Shown piece by piece: positions 56,128-64,000 of a DNA stretch of 64,000 nt. The stretch is taken from positions 558,001 through 622,000 of the forward strand of contig NZ_CP072913.1 of NCBI RefSeq assembly GCF_017968885.1. Direction: 5' to 3'. The notes beneath the pieces are model-generated. The model saw nothing but the letters and a program-made list of their open reading frames with translations. It was not told the DNA's origin and made no database searches. Position numbers and translations under genes: made by a program. Source of the DNA: Pseudomonas sp. Tri1 (GTDB taxonomy: Bacteria > Pseudomonadota > Gammaproteobacteria > Pseudomonadales > Pseudomonadaceae). Numbering within the stretch: position 1 is the first letter of the stretch; every line of letters starts with the position of its first letter.

Positions 56128-57627
56128 ATGCCGCACACTAAAGATGATTTTCCCGACGCGCTGTACAGTGCCGCGCAGGTCCGGGCCCTCGACGCACAAC
56201 TGATCGCGGCAGGCACCAGCGGCTTCGAATTGATGCAGCGCGCGGCCCGTGCCACCTGGCGAGCGATCGTCCGGCACTGGCCTGAGGCCAGCGAGCTGAC
56301 CGTGCTGGCCGGTCACGGTAACAACGCCGGCGACGGTTATCTGGTGGCAACCTTGGCCCGGCGGGCCGGGTGGTCGGCGCGGGTGGTGGCAGTGGGCGAG
56401 CCCGGGCGATTGCAGGGTGACGCCGCCAATGCCCATGCCGAGGCCGTGGCGGTGGGGGTGCAGGTAGAACCGTGGTCGGATGAGGTCGAATTGCGTGGCG
56501 TGCTGCTCGACGCCTTGCTCGGCACCGGGTTGAGTGGCGACGTACGCGAGCCTTATGTGCGGGCCATCGACACGATCAACGTCAGCGGCCTGCCGGTCGC
56601 GGCGGTGGATATTCCCTCGGGGCTGTGTGCTGATACCGGGCGGGTGCTGGGCACGGCGGTGACGGCCGACCTGACCGTGACGTTCATTGGCCTGAAGCTG
56701 GGCCTGTTCACGGGCGATGCGGCGGATCGGGTTGGCGAACTGGTGTTCAACGATCTCCACGCCGATCCTGACATCGTTGAATCGGCAGCGGTCAGTGCCC
56801 GACTGCTCTCATCCCATAATCTGCCGCGTCTGGCGCCCCGTGTACCCACCACTCACAAAGGCCGGTTGGGTCATGTGCTGTTGATTGGTGGCGACCGGGG
56901 CTTTGGCGGCGCGATCCAGATGAGCGCCGAAAGCGCACTGCGTTGCGGCGCGGGCATGGTTTCGATGGCGACCCGCAGCGAGCATGTCTCGGCTGCGCTG
57001 ACGCGTTTGCCTGAGGTCATGGTGCAGGGCACTCATTCGGCCAACCAATTGATGGGGTTGCTCAAGCAGGCCAGTGTGCTGGTGGTCGGGCCAGGGCTGG
57101 GCCAGGCCGCGTGGGGGCGTAGCCTGTTGTCGGCGGCCGCCAATGCGCTATTGCCGCAAGTGTGGGATGCCGATGCGCTGAACCTGCTGAGCAGCGGCGC
57201 TGTCAGTCTGCCTGAACACTGTGTCATCACCCCGCATCCGGGCGAGGCGGCGCGGCTTCTGGACTTGTCCACGGCCCAGGTGCAGGCCGATCGTCCAGCA
57301 GCGGCCCACGCCTTGAGCCAGAAATATACCGCCACGGTGATCCTCAAGGGCGCCGGCAGCCTGATCGCCAGTCCGGACGGTCGCCTGGCGGTTTGCAGCC
57401 AGGGCCATCCAGCCATGGCCAGCGCCGGCCTGGGGGATGTGTTGGCCGGGGTGGTCGGCGCGTTGCTCGCTCAGGGCATGGATAGTTTTGATGCGGCGTG
57501 CCTGGCGGTCTGGCTGCACGCCAATGCCGGTGCGCAAGCCGGTCGATCGGGCCGGGGGCTGGCGGCGACCGATCTGATCCCGGCCATTCGTCAGTTGTTG
57601 GAGGAGCATTCACCGTGTCTGAAGTAA
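56128..57627 (+). CDS. nnr: Bifunctional NAD(P)H-hydrate repair enzyme
   Basis: This 499-residue YjeF protein joins two enzymes. Residues about 10-215 are the NAD(P)HX epimerase (VLAGHGNNAGDGYLVA, then VAAVDIPSGLCADTG). Residues about 225-490 are the ADP-dependent NAD(P)H-hydrate dehydratase, a ribokinase-type fold (GDRGFGGAIQMSAESALRCGAG, and ASAGLGDVLAGVVGALLAQG). It repairs damaged NADH and NADPH. I chose ATG 56128 (MPHTKDDFPDALY). It overlaps tsaE by 13 bases. The PAO1 counterpart is PA4949. Confidence 0.95.
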   Translation: MPHTKDDFPDALYSAAQVRALDAQLIAAGTSGFELMQRAARATWRAIVRHWPEASELTVLAGHGNNAGDGYLVATLARRAGWSARVVAVGEPGRLQGDAANAHAEAVAVGVQVEPWSDEVELRGVLLDALLGTGLSGDVREPYVRAIDTINVSGLPVAAVDIPSGLCADTGRVLGTAVTADLTVTFIGLKLGLFTGDAADRVGELVFNDLHADPDIVESAAVSARLLSSHNLPRLAPRVPTTHKGRLGHVLLIGGDRGFGGAIQMSAESALRCGAGMVSMATRSEHVSAALTRLPEVMVQGTHSANQLMGLLKQASVLVVGPGLGQAAWGRSLLSAAANALLPQVWDADALNLLSSGAVSLPEHCVITPHPGEAARLLDLSTAQVQADRPAAAHALSQKYTATVILKGAGSLIASPDGRLAVCSQGHPAMASAGLGDVLAGVVGALLAQGMDSFDAACLAVWLHANAGAQAGRSGRGLAATDLIPAIRQLLEEHSPCLK

Positions 57628-58085
57628 CCCTGTACGTGGCGGACGAACAAGCCATGACGGCATTCGGGGCGCGCGTTGCACGCATCACGGCGGGCCATGG
57701 CCTGATTTTTCTCGAAGGTGACCTCGGAGCGGGGAAAACCACCTTGTCCCGTGGCATTATTCGCGGCCTCGGACACGTCGGCTCAGTCAAAAGCCCCACG
57801 TTCACCTTGGTCGAGCCCTACGAGATTGGCGACATCCGTGCCTTCCATTTCGACCTGTATCGACTGGTGGATCCTGAAGAGCTGGAATTCCTTGGTATTC
57901 GCGATTATTTCGAAGATGACACCCTGTGCCTGATCGAATGGCCCCAGAAAGGTGCAGGCTTTTTGCCAAAGCCTGACCTGACCATTACCATTGGCGCGCA
58001 GAACGGCGGGCGTTTGCTGAAATTGACGCCGCAAGGCTCGCGTGGCGAGTCGTGGTGTGCCGCTTTGGCATTGGAAACTAATTAA
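57615..58085 (+). CDS. tsaE: tRNA threonylcarbamoyladenosine biosynthesis ATPase TsaE
   Basis: This 156-residue P-loop ATPase has Walker A EGDLGAGKTTLSRG near residue 35, KSPTFTLVEPY, and IEWPQKG. With TsaB and TsaD it makes t6A37 in tRNA. The start is GTG 57615 (MSEVTLYV), inside the end of nnr. Its stop overlaps the amiB ATG as TAATG. Confidence 0.95.
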   Translation: MSEVTLYVADEQAMTAFGARVARITAGHGLIFLEGDLGAGKTTLSRGIIRGLGHVGSVKSPTFTLVEPYEIGDIRAFHFDLYRLVDPEELEFLGIRDYFEDDTLCLIEWPQKGAGFLPKPDLTITIGAQNGGRLLKLTPQGSRGESWCAALALETN

Positions 58086-59515
58086 TGATGGGGTTTGGTA
58101 TGCGCTTTCGCGCGGTGGTTGCTGTCGTAGGACTGTTGCTTACGGCACTGGCCGTCGATGCTGTGGCCGAGACAAAGGTCAACAGCGTTCGCCTCTGGCG
58201 AGCGCCGGACAACACGCGGCTGGTCTTCGACCTGACGGGCCCGGTGCAACACAGCGTATTCACCCTGACCGCCCCGGATCGCCTGGTGATCGACATCAAT
58301 GGCGCGTCCCTGGGCGCGCCATTGAACGTGGCCACCGCCAATACACCGATTACCGCGATGCGTTCGGCCCAACGGACGCCGACCGACCTGCGGGTGGTCA
58401 TCGACCTGAAAAAAGCCGTGACCCCGAAAAGCTTCACCCTGGCCCCGAACGCTCAGTACGGCAACCGACTGGTGGTGGATCTGTTCGATAACCCGGCCGA
58501 CGCCGCGCCACCTTCGCCGCCGCCGACCAATGTCGCCACGATACCGGCGGTGCCGGTGACGCCGACCGAACCGGCGATCAAGCTGCCACCGGCCCCGGCC
58601 GGCAAGCGCGACATCATCGTGGTGATCGACGCCGGTCACGGTGGCGAAGACCCGGGGGCCTCGGGCTCGCGTGGGCAGCGTGAAAAAGACGTGGTGCTGT
58701 CCATCGCCCGCGAGCTGCAGCGCCAGGTCAACGGCATGAAAGGCTTCCGTGCCGAGCTGACCCGTACCGGCGACTACTTCATTCCGTTGCGTGGGCGTAC
58801 CGAAATCGCTCGCAAGAAAGGCGCCGACCTGTTCGTCTCCATCCACGCCGACGCCGCGCCTTCGGCCGCTGCGTTCGGGGCCTCGGTATTTGCCTTGTCC
58901 GATCGTGGCGCCACCTCGGAAACTGCCCGTTGGCTGGCCGACAGCGAAAACCGTTCCGACCTGATCGGTGGTGCCGGTAACGTCAGTCTCGACGACAAGG
59001 ACCGGATGCTTGCCGGTGTGTTGCTCGATTTGTCGATGACCGCCTCGTTGACCTCCAGCCTGAACGTCGGCCAGAAGGTCTTGAGCAACATCGGTCGCGT
59101 GACGCCGCTGCATAAACAGCGCGTCGAACAGGCCGGGTTCATGGTGCTCAAGTCGCCGGACATTCCGTCGATCCTGGTGGAAACCGGCTTCATCTCCAAC
59201 GCCAATGAAGCGTCCAAGCTGTCCTCCGCCAATCATCAGCAGGCGCTGGCCCGCTCGATCAGCAGCGGCGTGCGGCAGTTCTTCCAGCAGAACCCACCGC
59301 CGGGCACCTACATTGCCTGGTTGCGCGACTCCGGCAAGATTGTCCAGGGCCCGCGGGACCATCGGGTCAGTCCTGGTGAAACCCTGGCGATGATCGCTGT
59401 GCGCTATCAGGTGTCGCCTGCCACCTTGCGCAGTGCCAACAACCTCAAGAGCGACGAGCTCAAGATCGGCCAGACCCTGACCATTCCCGGCAATGACGTG
59501 GCGGTTCAGCAATGA
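58085..59515 (+). CDS. amiB: N-acetylmuramoyl-L-alanine amidase AmiB
   Basis: This 476-residue protein has a signal peptide (ending about AVDAVAE), an AMIN domain that binds the septal wall, and a proline-rich linker. The amidase_3 domain has zinc ligands in [15 protein letters not shown] and SIHADAAPS and the catalytic glutamate in [11 protein letters not shown]-terminal LysM domain ([16 protein letters not shown]) follows. It splits septal peptidoglycan for daughter-cell separation, activated by EnvC-type factors. ATG 58085 and ATG 58100 are both possible. The PAO1 counterpart is PA4947. Confidence 0.95.
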   Translation: MMGFGMRFRAVVAVVGLLLTALAVDAVAETKVNSVRLWRAPDNTRLVFDLTGPVQHSVFTLTAPDRLVIDINGASLGAPLNVATANTPITAMRSAQRTPTDLRVVIDLKKAVTPKSFTLAPNAQYGNRLVVDLFDNPADAAPPSPPPTNVATIPAVPVTPTEPAIKLPPAPAGKRDIIVVIDAGHGGEDPGASGSRGQREKDVVLSIARELQRQVNGMKGFRAELTRTGDYFIPLRGRTEIARKKGADLFVSIHADAAPSAAAFGASVFALSDRGATSETARWLADSENRSDLIGGAGNVSLDDKDRMLAGVLLDLSMTASLTSSLNVGQKVLSNIGRVTPLHKQRVEQAGFMVLKSPDIPSILVETGFISNANEASKLSSANHQQALARSISSGVRQFFQQNPPPGTYIAWLRDSGKIVQGPRDHRVSPGETLAMIAVRYQVSPATLRSANNLKSDELKIGQTLTIPGNDVAVQQ

Positions 59516-61425
59516 GTGACGAAGTGATCGGCAGCAACGCCCGTATCGAACTGCTCAGCCCACGGCTGGCGAACCAGATCGCCGCCGGCGAAGTGGTCGA
59601 GCGGCCGGCGTCGGTCATCAAGGAGTTGCTGGAAAACAGCCTCGACTCCGGGGCCAAGCGCATCGATGTGGATGTCGAGCAAGGCGGCGTCAAGCTGCTG
59701 CGGGTACGCGATGACGGTGGCGGTATTTCTTCCGACGACCTGCCGCTGGCCCTGGCGCGCCACGCCACCAGCAAGATTCGCGATCTGGAAGACCTCGAGC
59801 GGGTCATGAGCCTGGGCTTTCGTGGCGAGGCGCTGGCGTCCATCAGTTCGGTGTCGCGCCTGACACTTACCTCCCGCACCCGCGACGCCGAGCAGGCCTG
59901 GCAAGTCGAGACCGAAGGCCGGGACATGGCCTCTCGCGTGCAGCCGGCGGCTCATCCGGTGGGGACCTCGGTGGAGGTGCGCGACCTGTTCTTCAACACC
60001 CCGGCCCGGCGCAAGTTTCTCAAGGCCGAGAAGACCGAATTCGATCACTTGCAGGAAGTCATCAAGCGCCTGGCCCTGGCGCGTTTTGACGTGGCGTTCC
60101 ATTTGCGCCACAACGGCAAGACCATCCTCAGCCTGCACGAGGCCCACGACGATGCGGCCCGCGCCCGGCGGGTGGGTGCGGTGTGCGGTGCCGGGTTCCT
60201 GGAACAGGCGTTGCCCATCGAGGTGGAGCGCAATGGCCTGCATCTGTGGGGGTGGGTTGGCTTGCCGACCTTCTCCCGTAGCCAGGCGGACTTGCAATAT
60301 TTTTATGTGAACGGCCGGGCGGTGCGCGACAAACTGGTGGCCCACGCCGTGCGCCAGGCTTATCGCGACGTGCTGTTCAACGGTCGGCATCCGACTTTTG
60401 TGCTGTTTTTTGAAGTCGACCCAGCGGTGGTGGACGTCAACGTGCACCCGACCAAGCATGAGGTGCGTTTTCGTGACGGGCGCATGGTCCACGATTTCCT
60501 CTACGGCACCTTGCACCGCGCCTTGGGCGATGTGCGCCCGGAAGATCAACTGGCGGCCCCGGCGGCGGTCGGCGGCATGGTCCGGCCTAGCGGGTTGGAA
60601 GCGGGCGAATTCGGGCCCCAGGGCGAAATGCGCCTGGCGGCCAACGCGTTGCTGGAACAGCCGCAAGCGCAACCGAGCTACAACACGGCCGGTAGCGGGG
60701 CTGGCAGCGGCTATCAGTATCAATACACCCCGCGCCCGCAATCCAACGTGCCAGTGGCCGAGGCCCAGGCGGCGTATCGCGAGTTCTTCAAACCCTTGCC
60801 TGAACCCGGTGCGGCGGCATTGCCCGACGGACAGGGCGACATCCCGCCGTTGGGTTATGCCCTGGCGCAACTCAAAGGTATTTATATCCTTTCGGAAAAT
60901 GCCCAGGGCCTGGTGCTGGTGGACATGCACGCCGCCCACGAGCGGATCATGTACGAGCGGTTGAAAATCGCCATGGCCAGCGAAGGCCTGAGCGGCCAGC
61001 CGCTGTTGGTGCCCGAATCCCTGGCAGTCAGCCAGCGCGAAGCCGATTGCGCCGAAGAGCATGTGAGTTGGTTCCAGCGACTGGGCTTTGAATTGCAACG
61101 CCTGGGCCCGGAAACCCTGGCGATTCGCCAGATCCCGGCGTTGTTGAAACAGGCCGAGGCCAATCGCCTGGTCAGCGACGTGCTGGCGGACCTGATGGAG
61201 TACGGCACCAGCGACCGGATTCAGGCACACCTGAACGAACTGCTCGGCACCATGGCCTGCCACGGCGCGATCCGCGCCAACCGGCGCCTGGCCCTGCCGG
61301 AAATGAACGGCCTGCTGCGGGACATGGAAAACACCGAACGCAGCGGTCAATGCAACCATGGCCGGCCGACCTGGACCCAATTGGGCCTGGACGACCTGGA
61401 CAAACTGTTCCTGCGCGGTCGTTGA
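59512..61425 (+). CDS. mutL: DNA mismatch repair protein MutL
   Basis: This 637-residue GHKL ATPase has [11 protein letters not shown] near residue 38 and [18 protein letters not shown] near residue 102. A variable linker (about 345-440) and a C-terminal dimerisation domain follow. The latter carries [14 protein letters not shown] and [11 protein letters not shown]. The endonuclease motif DQHA(x)2E(x)4E is represented by [12 protein letters not shown]. It couples MutS recognition to strand removal. ATG 59512 overlaps the amiB stop as ATGA. The PAO1 counterpart is PA4946. Confidence 0.96.
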   Translation: MSDEVIGSNARIELLSPRLANQIAAGEVVERPASVIKELLENSLDSGAKRIDVDVEQGGVKLLRVRDDGGGISSDDLPLALARHATSKIRDLEDLERVMSLGFRGEALASISSVSRLTLTSRTRDAEQAWQVETEGRDMASRVQPAAHPVGTSVEVRDLFFNTPARRKFLKAEKTEFDHLQEVIKRLALARFDVAFHLRHNGKTILSLHEAHDDAARARRVGAVCGAGFLEQALPIEVERNGLHLWGWVGLPTFSRSQADLQYFYVNGRAVRDKLVAHAVRQAYRDVLFNGRHPTFVLFFEVDPAVVDVNVHPTKHEVRFRDGRMVHDFLYGTLHRALGDVRPEDQLAAPAAVGGMVRPSGLEAGEFGPQGEMRLAANALLEQPQAQPSYNTAGSGAGSGYQYQYTPRPQSNVPVAEAQAAYREFFKPLPEPGAAALPDGQGDIPPLGYALAQLKGIYILSENAQGLVLVDMHAAHERIMYERLKIAMASEGLSGQPLLVPESLAVSQREADCAEEHVSWFQRLGFELQRLGPETLAIRQIPALLKQAEANRLVSDVLADLMEYGTSDRIQAHLNELLGTMACHGAIRANRRLALPEMNGLLRDMENTERSGQCNHGRPTWTQLGLDDLDKLFLRGR

Positions 61426-62396
61426 TGAACCAGTTGCCACCGGCGATTTTCCTGATGGGGCCGACTGCCGCCGGCAAGACCGACCTGGCTATCGAATTGA
61501 CCAAGGTGTTGCCCTGCGAGCTGATCAGCGTCGATTCGGCCCTGGTTTACCGGGGCATGGACATTGGCACGGCCAAGCCGTCTAAAGAGCTGCTGGCCGA
61601 GTATCCGCACCGACTGATCGACATCCTCGACCCGGCCGAGGCCTACTCGGCCGCGGATTTTCGTCGCGATGCCCTCCAGGCCATGGCCGAGATCACCGCG
61701 CGGGGCAAGATTCCGCTGCTGGTGGGCGGCACGATGCTGTATTACAAGGCCTTGGTCGATGGCTTGGCGGATATGCCGGCAGCCGACCCCGAGGTGCGCG
61801 CGCAGATCGAAGAAGAGGCTGCACGCCTTGGCTGGCAAGCGCTGCATGAGCAATTGGCGGCCATTGACCCGGAGTCGGCGGCGCGTATTCACCCCAACGA
61901 CCCGCAGCGGCTCAGTCGGGCCCTGGAGGTTTATCGGGTCAGCGGCCAGAGCATGACAGCCCTGCGCCAGCGACAATCTGCGCAAAGTACTGAAGCAGCC
62001 GCTTCGGGACTGCAACAATTGCCCTATACTGTCGCGAATCTGGCTATCGCTCCGGCGAACCGGCAAGTGCTGCATCGGCGAATTGAACAAAGATTCACAT
62101 TAATGTTGGAACAGGGATTCGTCGACGAGGTCGTAGCCCTGCGTGAGCGAAGTGACCTGCATGCCGGGTTGCCGTCTATACGTGCGGTGGGTTATCGACA
62201 AGTCTGGGATTACCTGGACGGCAAGCTGACGTCAGCCGAGATGCAGGAGCGTGGGATCATTGCCACGCGCCAATTGGCGAAACGCCAGTTCACCTGGCTG
62301 CGCAGCTGGACTGACTTGCATTGGCTTGACAGTCTCGATTGCGACAATCTGCCACGCGCCTTGAAATACCTCGGGACCATCTCCATATTGAGCTGA
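61425..62396 (+). CDS. miaA: tRNA dimethylallyltransferase MiaA
   Basis: This 323-residue enzyme adds dimethylallyl to A37 of tRNAs that read UNN codons. Motifs are [17 protein letters not shown] (P-loop) near residue 9, [30 protein letters not shown] and [17 protein letters not shown] 61425 overlaps the mutL stop as TGATG. It is followed after 91 bases by hfq, as in nearly all gamma-proteobacteria. Confidence 0.97.
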   Translation: MNQLPPAIFLMGPTAAGKTDLAIELTKVLPCELISVDSALVYRGMDIGTAKPSKELLAEYPHRLIDILDPAEAYSAADFRRDALQAMAEITARGKIPLLVGGTMLYYKALVDGLADMPAADPEVRAQIEEEAARLGWQALHEQLAAIDPESAARIHPNDPQRLSRALEVYRVSGQSMTALRQRQSAQSTEAAASGLQQLPYTVANLAIAPANRQVLHRRIEQRFTLMLEQGFVDEVVALRERSDLHAGLPSIRAVGYRQVWDYLDGKLTSAEMQERGIIATRQLAKRQFTWLRSWTDLHWLDSLDCDNLPRALKYLGTISILS

Positions 62397-62458
62397 GTCC
62401 TTGCAATTGCCGTCTATCCTTGGGGGTGTGACGGCCCAAGCCATCTGATTCCGATTTT

Positions 62459-62464
62459 TATAAT
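62459..62464 (+). promoter_or_regulatory. Possible -10 element for hfq
   Basis: TATAAT (62459-62464) lies 24 bases before the hfq ATG; the resulting leader would be only about 15 bases with AAAGGAG at 62473-62479. No convincing -35. Further hfq promoters probably lie inside miaA. Confidence 0.45.
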
Positions 62465-62487
62465 TGATCCTTAAAGGAGTGCGGCAC

Positions 62488-62748
62488 ATGTCAAAAGGGC
62501 ATTCGCTACAAGACCCTTACTTGAACACTTTACGTAAAGAGAAAGTTGGGGTGTCCATCTATCTGGTCAACGGGATCAAACTACAAGGCACGATCGAGTC
62601 TTTCGACCAGTTCGTCATCCTTCTGAAAAACACCGTCAGCCAGATGGTCTACAAGCACGCGATCTCGACAGTCGTGCCAGTCCGTCCAATTCGTCTGCCT
62701 AGCGCAACCGAATCCGAAGGCGGTGACGCTGAGCCGGGTAACGCCTGA
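62488..62748 (+). CDS. hfq: RNA chaperone Hfq
   Basis: This 86-residue protein has an Sm1 motif ([24 protein letters not shown]) and an Sm2 motif ([10 protein letters not shown]), the latter with the proximal-face YKH. A short acidic tail ([11 protein letters not shown]) follows, typical of pseudomonads. The hexamer pairs sRNAs with mRNAs and, in Pseudomonas, binds A-rich sites with Crc. ATG 62488 has the strong site AAAGGAG. hflX begins 12 bases after its stop. Confidence 0.98.
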   Translation: MSKGHSLQDPYLNTLRKEKVGVSIYLVNGIKLQGTIESFDQFVILLKNTVSQMVYKHAISTVVPVRPIRLPSATESEGGDAEPGNA

Positions 62749-62760
62749 TAGGAGTCTCCT

Positions 62761-64000
62761 TTGTTCTTTGAGCGCCACGGTGGTGGTGAACGGGCCATTC
62801 TCGTTCACTTGGATGGACAGGACCCTGAGGCGCGCGAAGATCCGCAGGAGTTTCAGGAATTGGCAATTTCGGCCGGCGCCGAGACCGTCGCGTTTTTCAA
62901 CGTGCCGCGTCATCGGCCAACCGCCAAATTCCTGATCGGCAGTGGCAAGGTCGAGGAGTTGCGCGACCTGGTCAAGGCCGAGCAGGTCGACCTGGTGATT
63001 TTCAATCACATCCTCACGCCCAGTCAGGAACGCAACCTCGAACGTGTTTTCGAGTGCCGCGTGATCGACCGTACGGGGCTGATTCTCGACATTTTCGCCC
63101 AACGCGCCCGTACCCATGAAGGCAAGCTCCAGGTCGAACTGGCCCAGCTTGAGCACATGAGTACGCGGCTGGTTCGTGGCTGGACTCACCTTGAGCGGCA
63201 GAAGGGCGGTATCGGCCTGCGCGGTCCGGGTGAAACCCAGTTGGAAACCGACCGGCGTCTGCTGCGGGTTCGCCTGCGCCAGATCAAGGGGCGCCTGGAG
63301 AAGGTCCGCAGCCAGCGTGAGCAGTCGCGGCGCGGTCGCAAGCGCGCGGACATCCCGACGGTTTCACTGGTGGGTTATACCAACGCCGGCAAATCGACCC
63401 TGTTCAATAATGTCACCCAATCCGACGTCTACGCCGCCGACCAGTTGTTCGCCACGCTCGACCCGACCCTGCGCCGGCTCGACCTGGACGACCTCGGGCC
63501 CATCGTGCTGGCCGACACCGTAGGTTTCATCCGTCACCTGCCGCATAAGCTGGTCGAGGCTTTCCGAGCTACGCTCGAAGAGTCGAGCAACTCCGACCTG
63601 CTGCTGCACGTGATCGATGCCGCAGAGCCGGACCGGATGCTGCAGATCGAGCAAGTGATGGTGGTGCTGGGCGAGATCGGGGCCCAGGACTTGCCGATCC
63701 TTGAGGTATACAACAAACTCGATTTGCTCGAAGGCGTGGAGCCGCAGATCCAGCGCGATGCCGATGGCAAGCCGCAACGGGTCTGGTTATCGGCCCGTGA
63801 CGGCACCGGCCTGGACCTGCTCAAGCAGGCTGTGGCGGAGTTGTTGGGCAATGATCTGTTCGTCGGCACGCTGAAATTGCCGCAACGTTTCGCCCGGCTG
63901 CGTGCCCAGTTCTTTGAGCTGGGGGCGGTGCAAAAAGAAGAACACGACGAAGAAGGCGTCTGCCTGCTGGCTGTTCGCCTGCCTCGGTCGGAGCTTAACC
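62761..64000 (+). CDS. hflX: GTPase HflX, 3' end cut by window
   Basis: 413 codons are visible without a stop. The N-terminal HflX domain (FLIGSGKVEELRDLV) leads into a helical linker (GPGETQLETDRRLLR) and a GTPase domain: VGYTNAGKSTLFN (G1), DTVGFIRHLP (G3) and YNKLDLL (G4). HflX splits stalled 70S ribosomes. The start is TTG 62761 with AGGAG at the right distance; the first ATG is far inside the protein. The order miaA-hfq-hflX is conserved. Confidence 0.95.
   Translation, partial: MFFERHGGGERAILVHLDGQDPEAREDPQEFQELAISAGAETVAFFNVPRHRPTAKFLIGSGKVEELRDLVKAEQVDLVIFNHILTPSQERNLERVFECRVIDRTGLILDIFAQRARTHEGKLQVELAQLEHMSTRLVRGWTHLERQKGGIGLRGPGETQLETDRRLLRVRLRQIKGRLEKVRSQREQSRRGRKRADIPTVSLVGYTNAGKSTLFNNVTQSDVYAADQLFATLDPTLRRLDLDDLGPIVLADTVGFIRHLPHKLVEAFRATLEESSNSDLLLHVIDAAEPDRMLQIEQVMVVLGEIGAQDLPILEVYNKLDLLEGVEPQIQRDADGKPQRVWLSARDGTGLDLLKQAVAELLGNDLFVGTLKLPQRFARLRAQFFELGAVQKEEHDEEGVCLLAVRLPRSELN

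Noticed and set aside
59506..61440. 644-codon minus-strand frame opposite mutL
   Set aside because: Same artefact; mutL motifs are intact on the plus strand.

Overview
The window is chromosomal DNA of a Pseudomonas, most likely of the P. fluorescens group. Gene content and order run parallel to the P. aeruginosa PAO1 block from about PA5006 down to PA4943. The intergenic spacers carry the GTGGGAGCGAGC-type REP palindromes typical of fluorescent pseudomonads. I count 56 protein genes, two of them cut by the window edges. I saw no rRNA, tRNA, CRISPR array or transposase gene.

Region 1 (1-18312) is the LPS core/O-antigen assembly cluster: a partial sugar kinase, a NodU-type carbamoyltransferase (wapO-like), a GT4 glycosyltransferase (wapH-like), a Mig-14 family protein, the PIG-L deacetylase dnpA, an Ssg-like glycosyltransferase, a wapR-like glycosyltransferase, a small kinase, the O-antigen ligase waaL, msbA and hldE. 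Two blocks look accessory. A sulfotransferase plus a free-standing APS kinase lies between msbA and hldE. After hldE come a second Ssg-like glycosyltransferase, a protein with sialyltransferase (GT29)-like motifs and another glycosyltransferase-like protein. Together these suggest strain-specific decoration of the surface glycan, possibly including sulfation.

Region 2 (18315-30072) has a three-gene minus-strand operon (unknown protein, aldo/keto reductase, FAD oxidoreductase), an SMR efflux gene divergent from a LysR regulator, waaA, a TolC-family gene (opmH-like), and thiC behind a clear TPP riboswitch. A CytX-type permease follows thiC.

Region 3 (30288-41958) carries aspP, a DUF1249 gene, cpdA, yqiA, parE, a phytase-like esterase, a retropepsin-like protease, parC, a PqiC-like lipoprotein and a DUF3224 gene. 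Between cpdA and yqiA, which are neighbours in PAO1, sits a cassette of about 1.65 kb. It is bounded by two 278-bp inverted repeats, is rich in REPs, and carries one small gene (DUF6124-like). The leader of that gene can fold into a long three-way junction that competes with a downstream hairpin.

Region 4 (42163-64000) is conserved housekeeping: ahpA/ytjB-like, serB, a PilZ-like protein, psd, rhdA, an HDOD protein, motAB (behind a good sigma-28 promoter), rsgA, orn, a TRIC/UPF0126 channel, queG, and the tight run nnr-tsaE-amiB-mutL-miaA-hfq-hflX.

The most notable observations are a run of eight C that throws the natural dnpA start codon out of frame, the sulfation and GT29-like accessory genes, the inverted-repeat cassette, and the switch-like RNA leader inside it.
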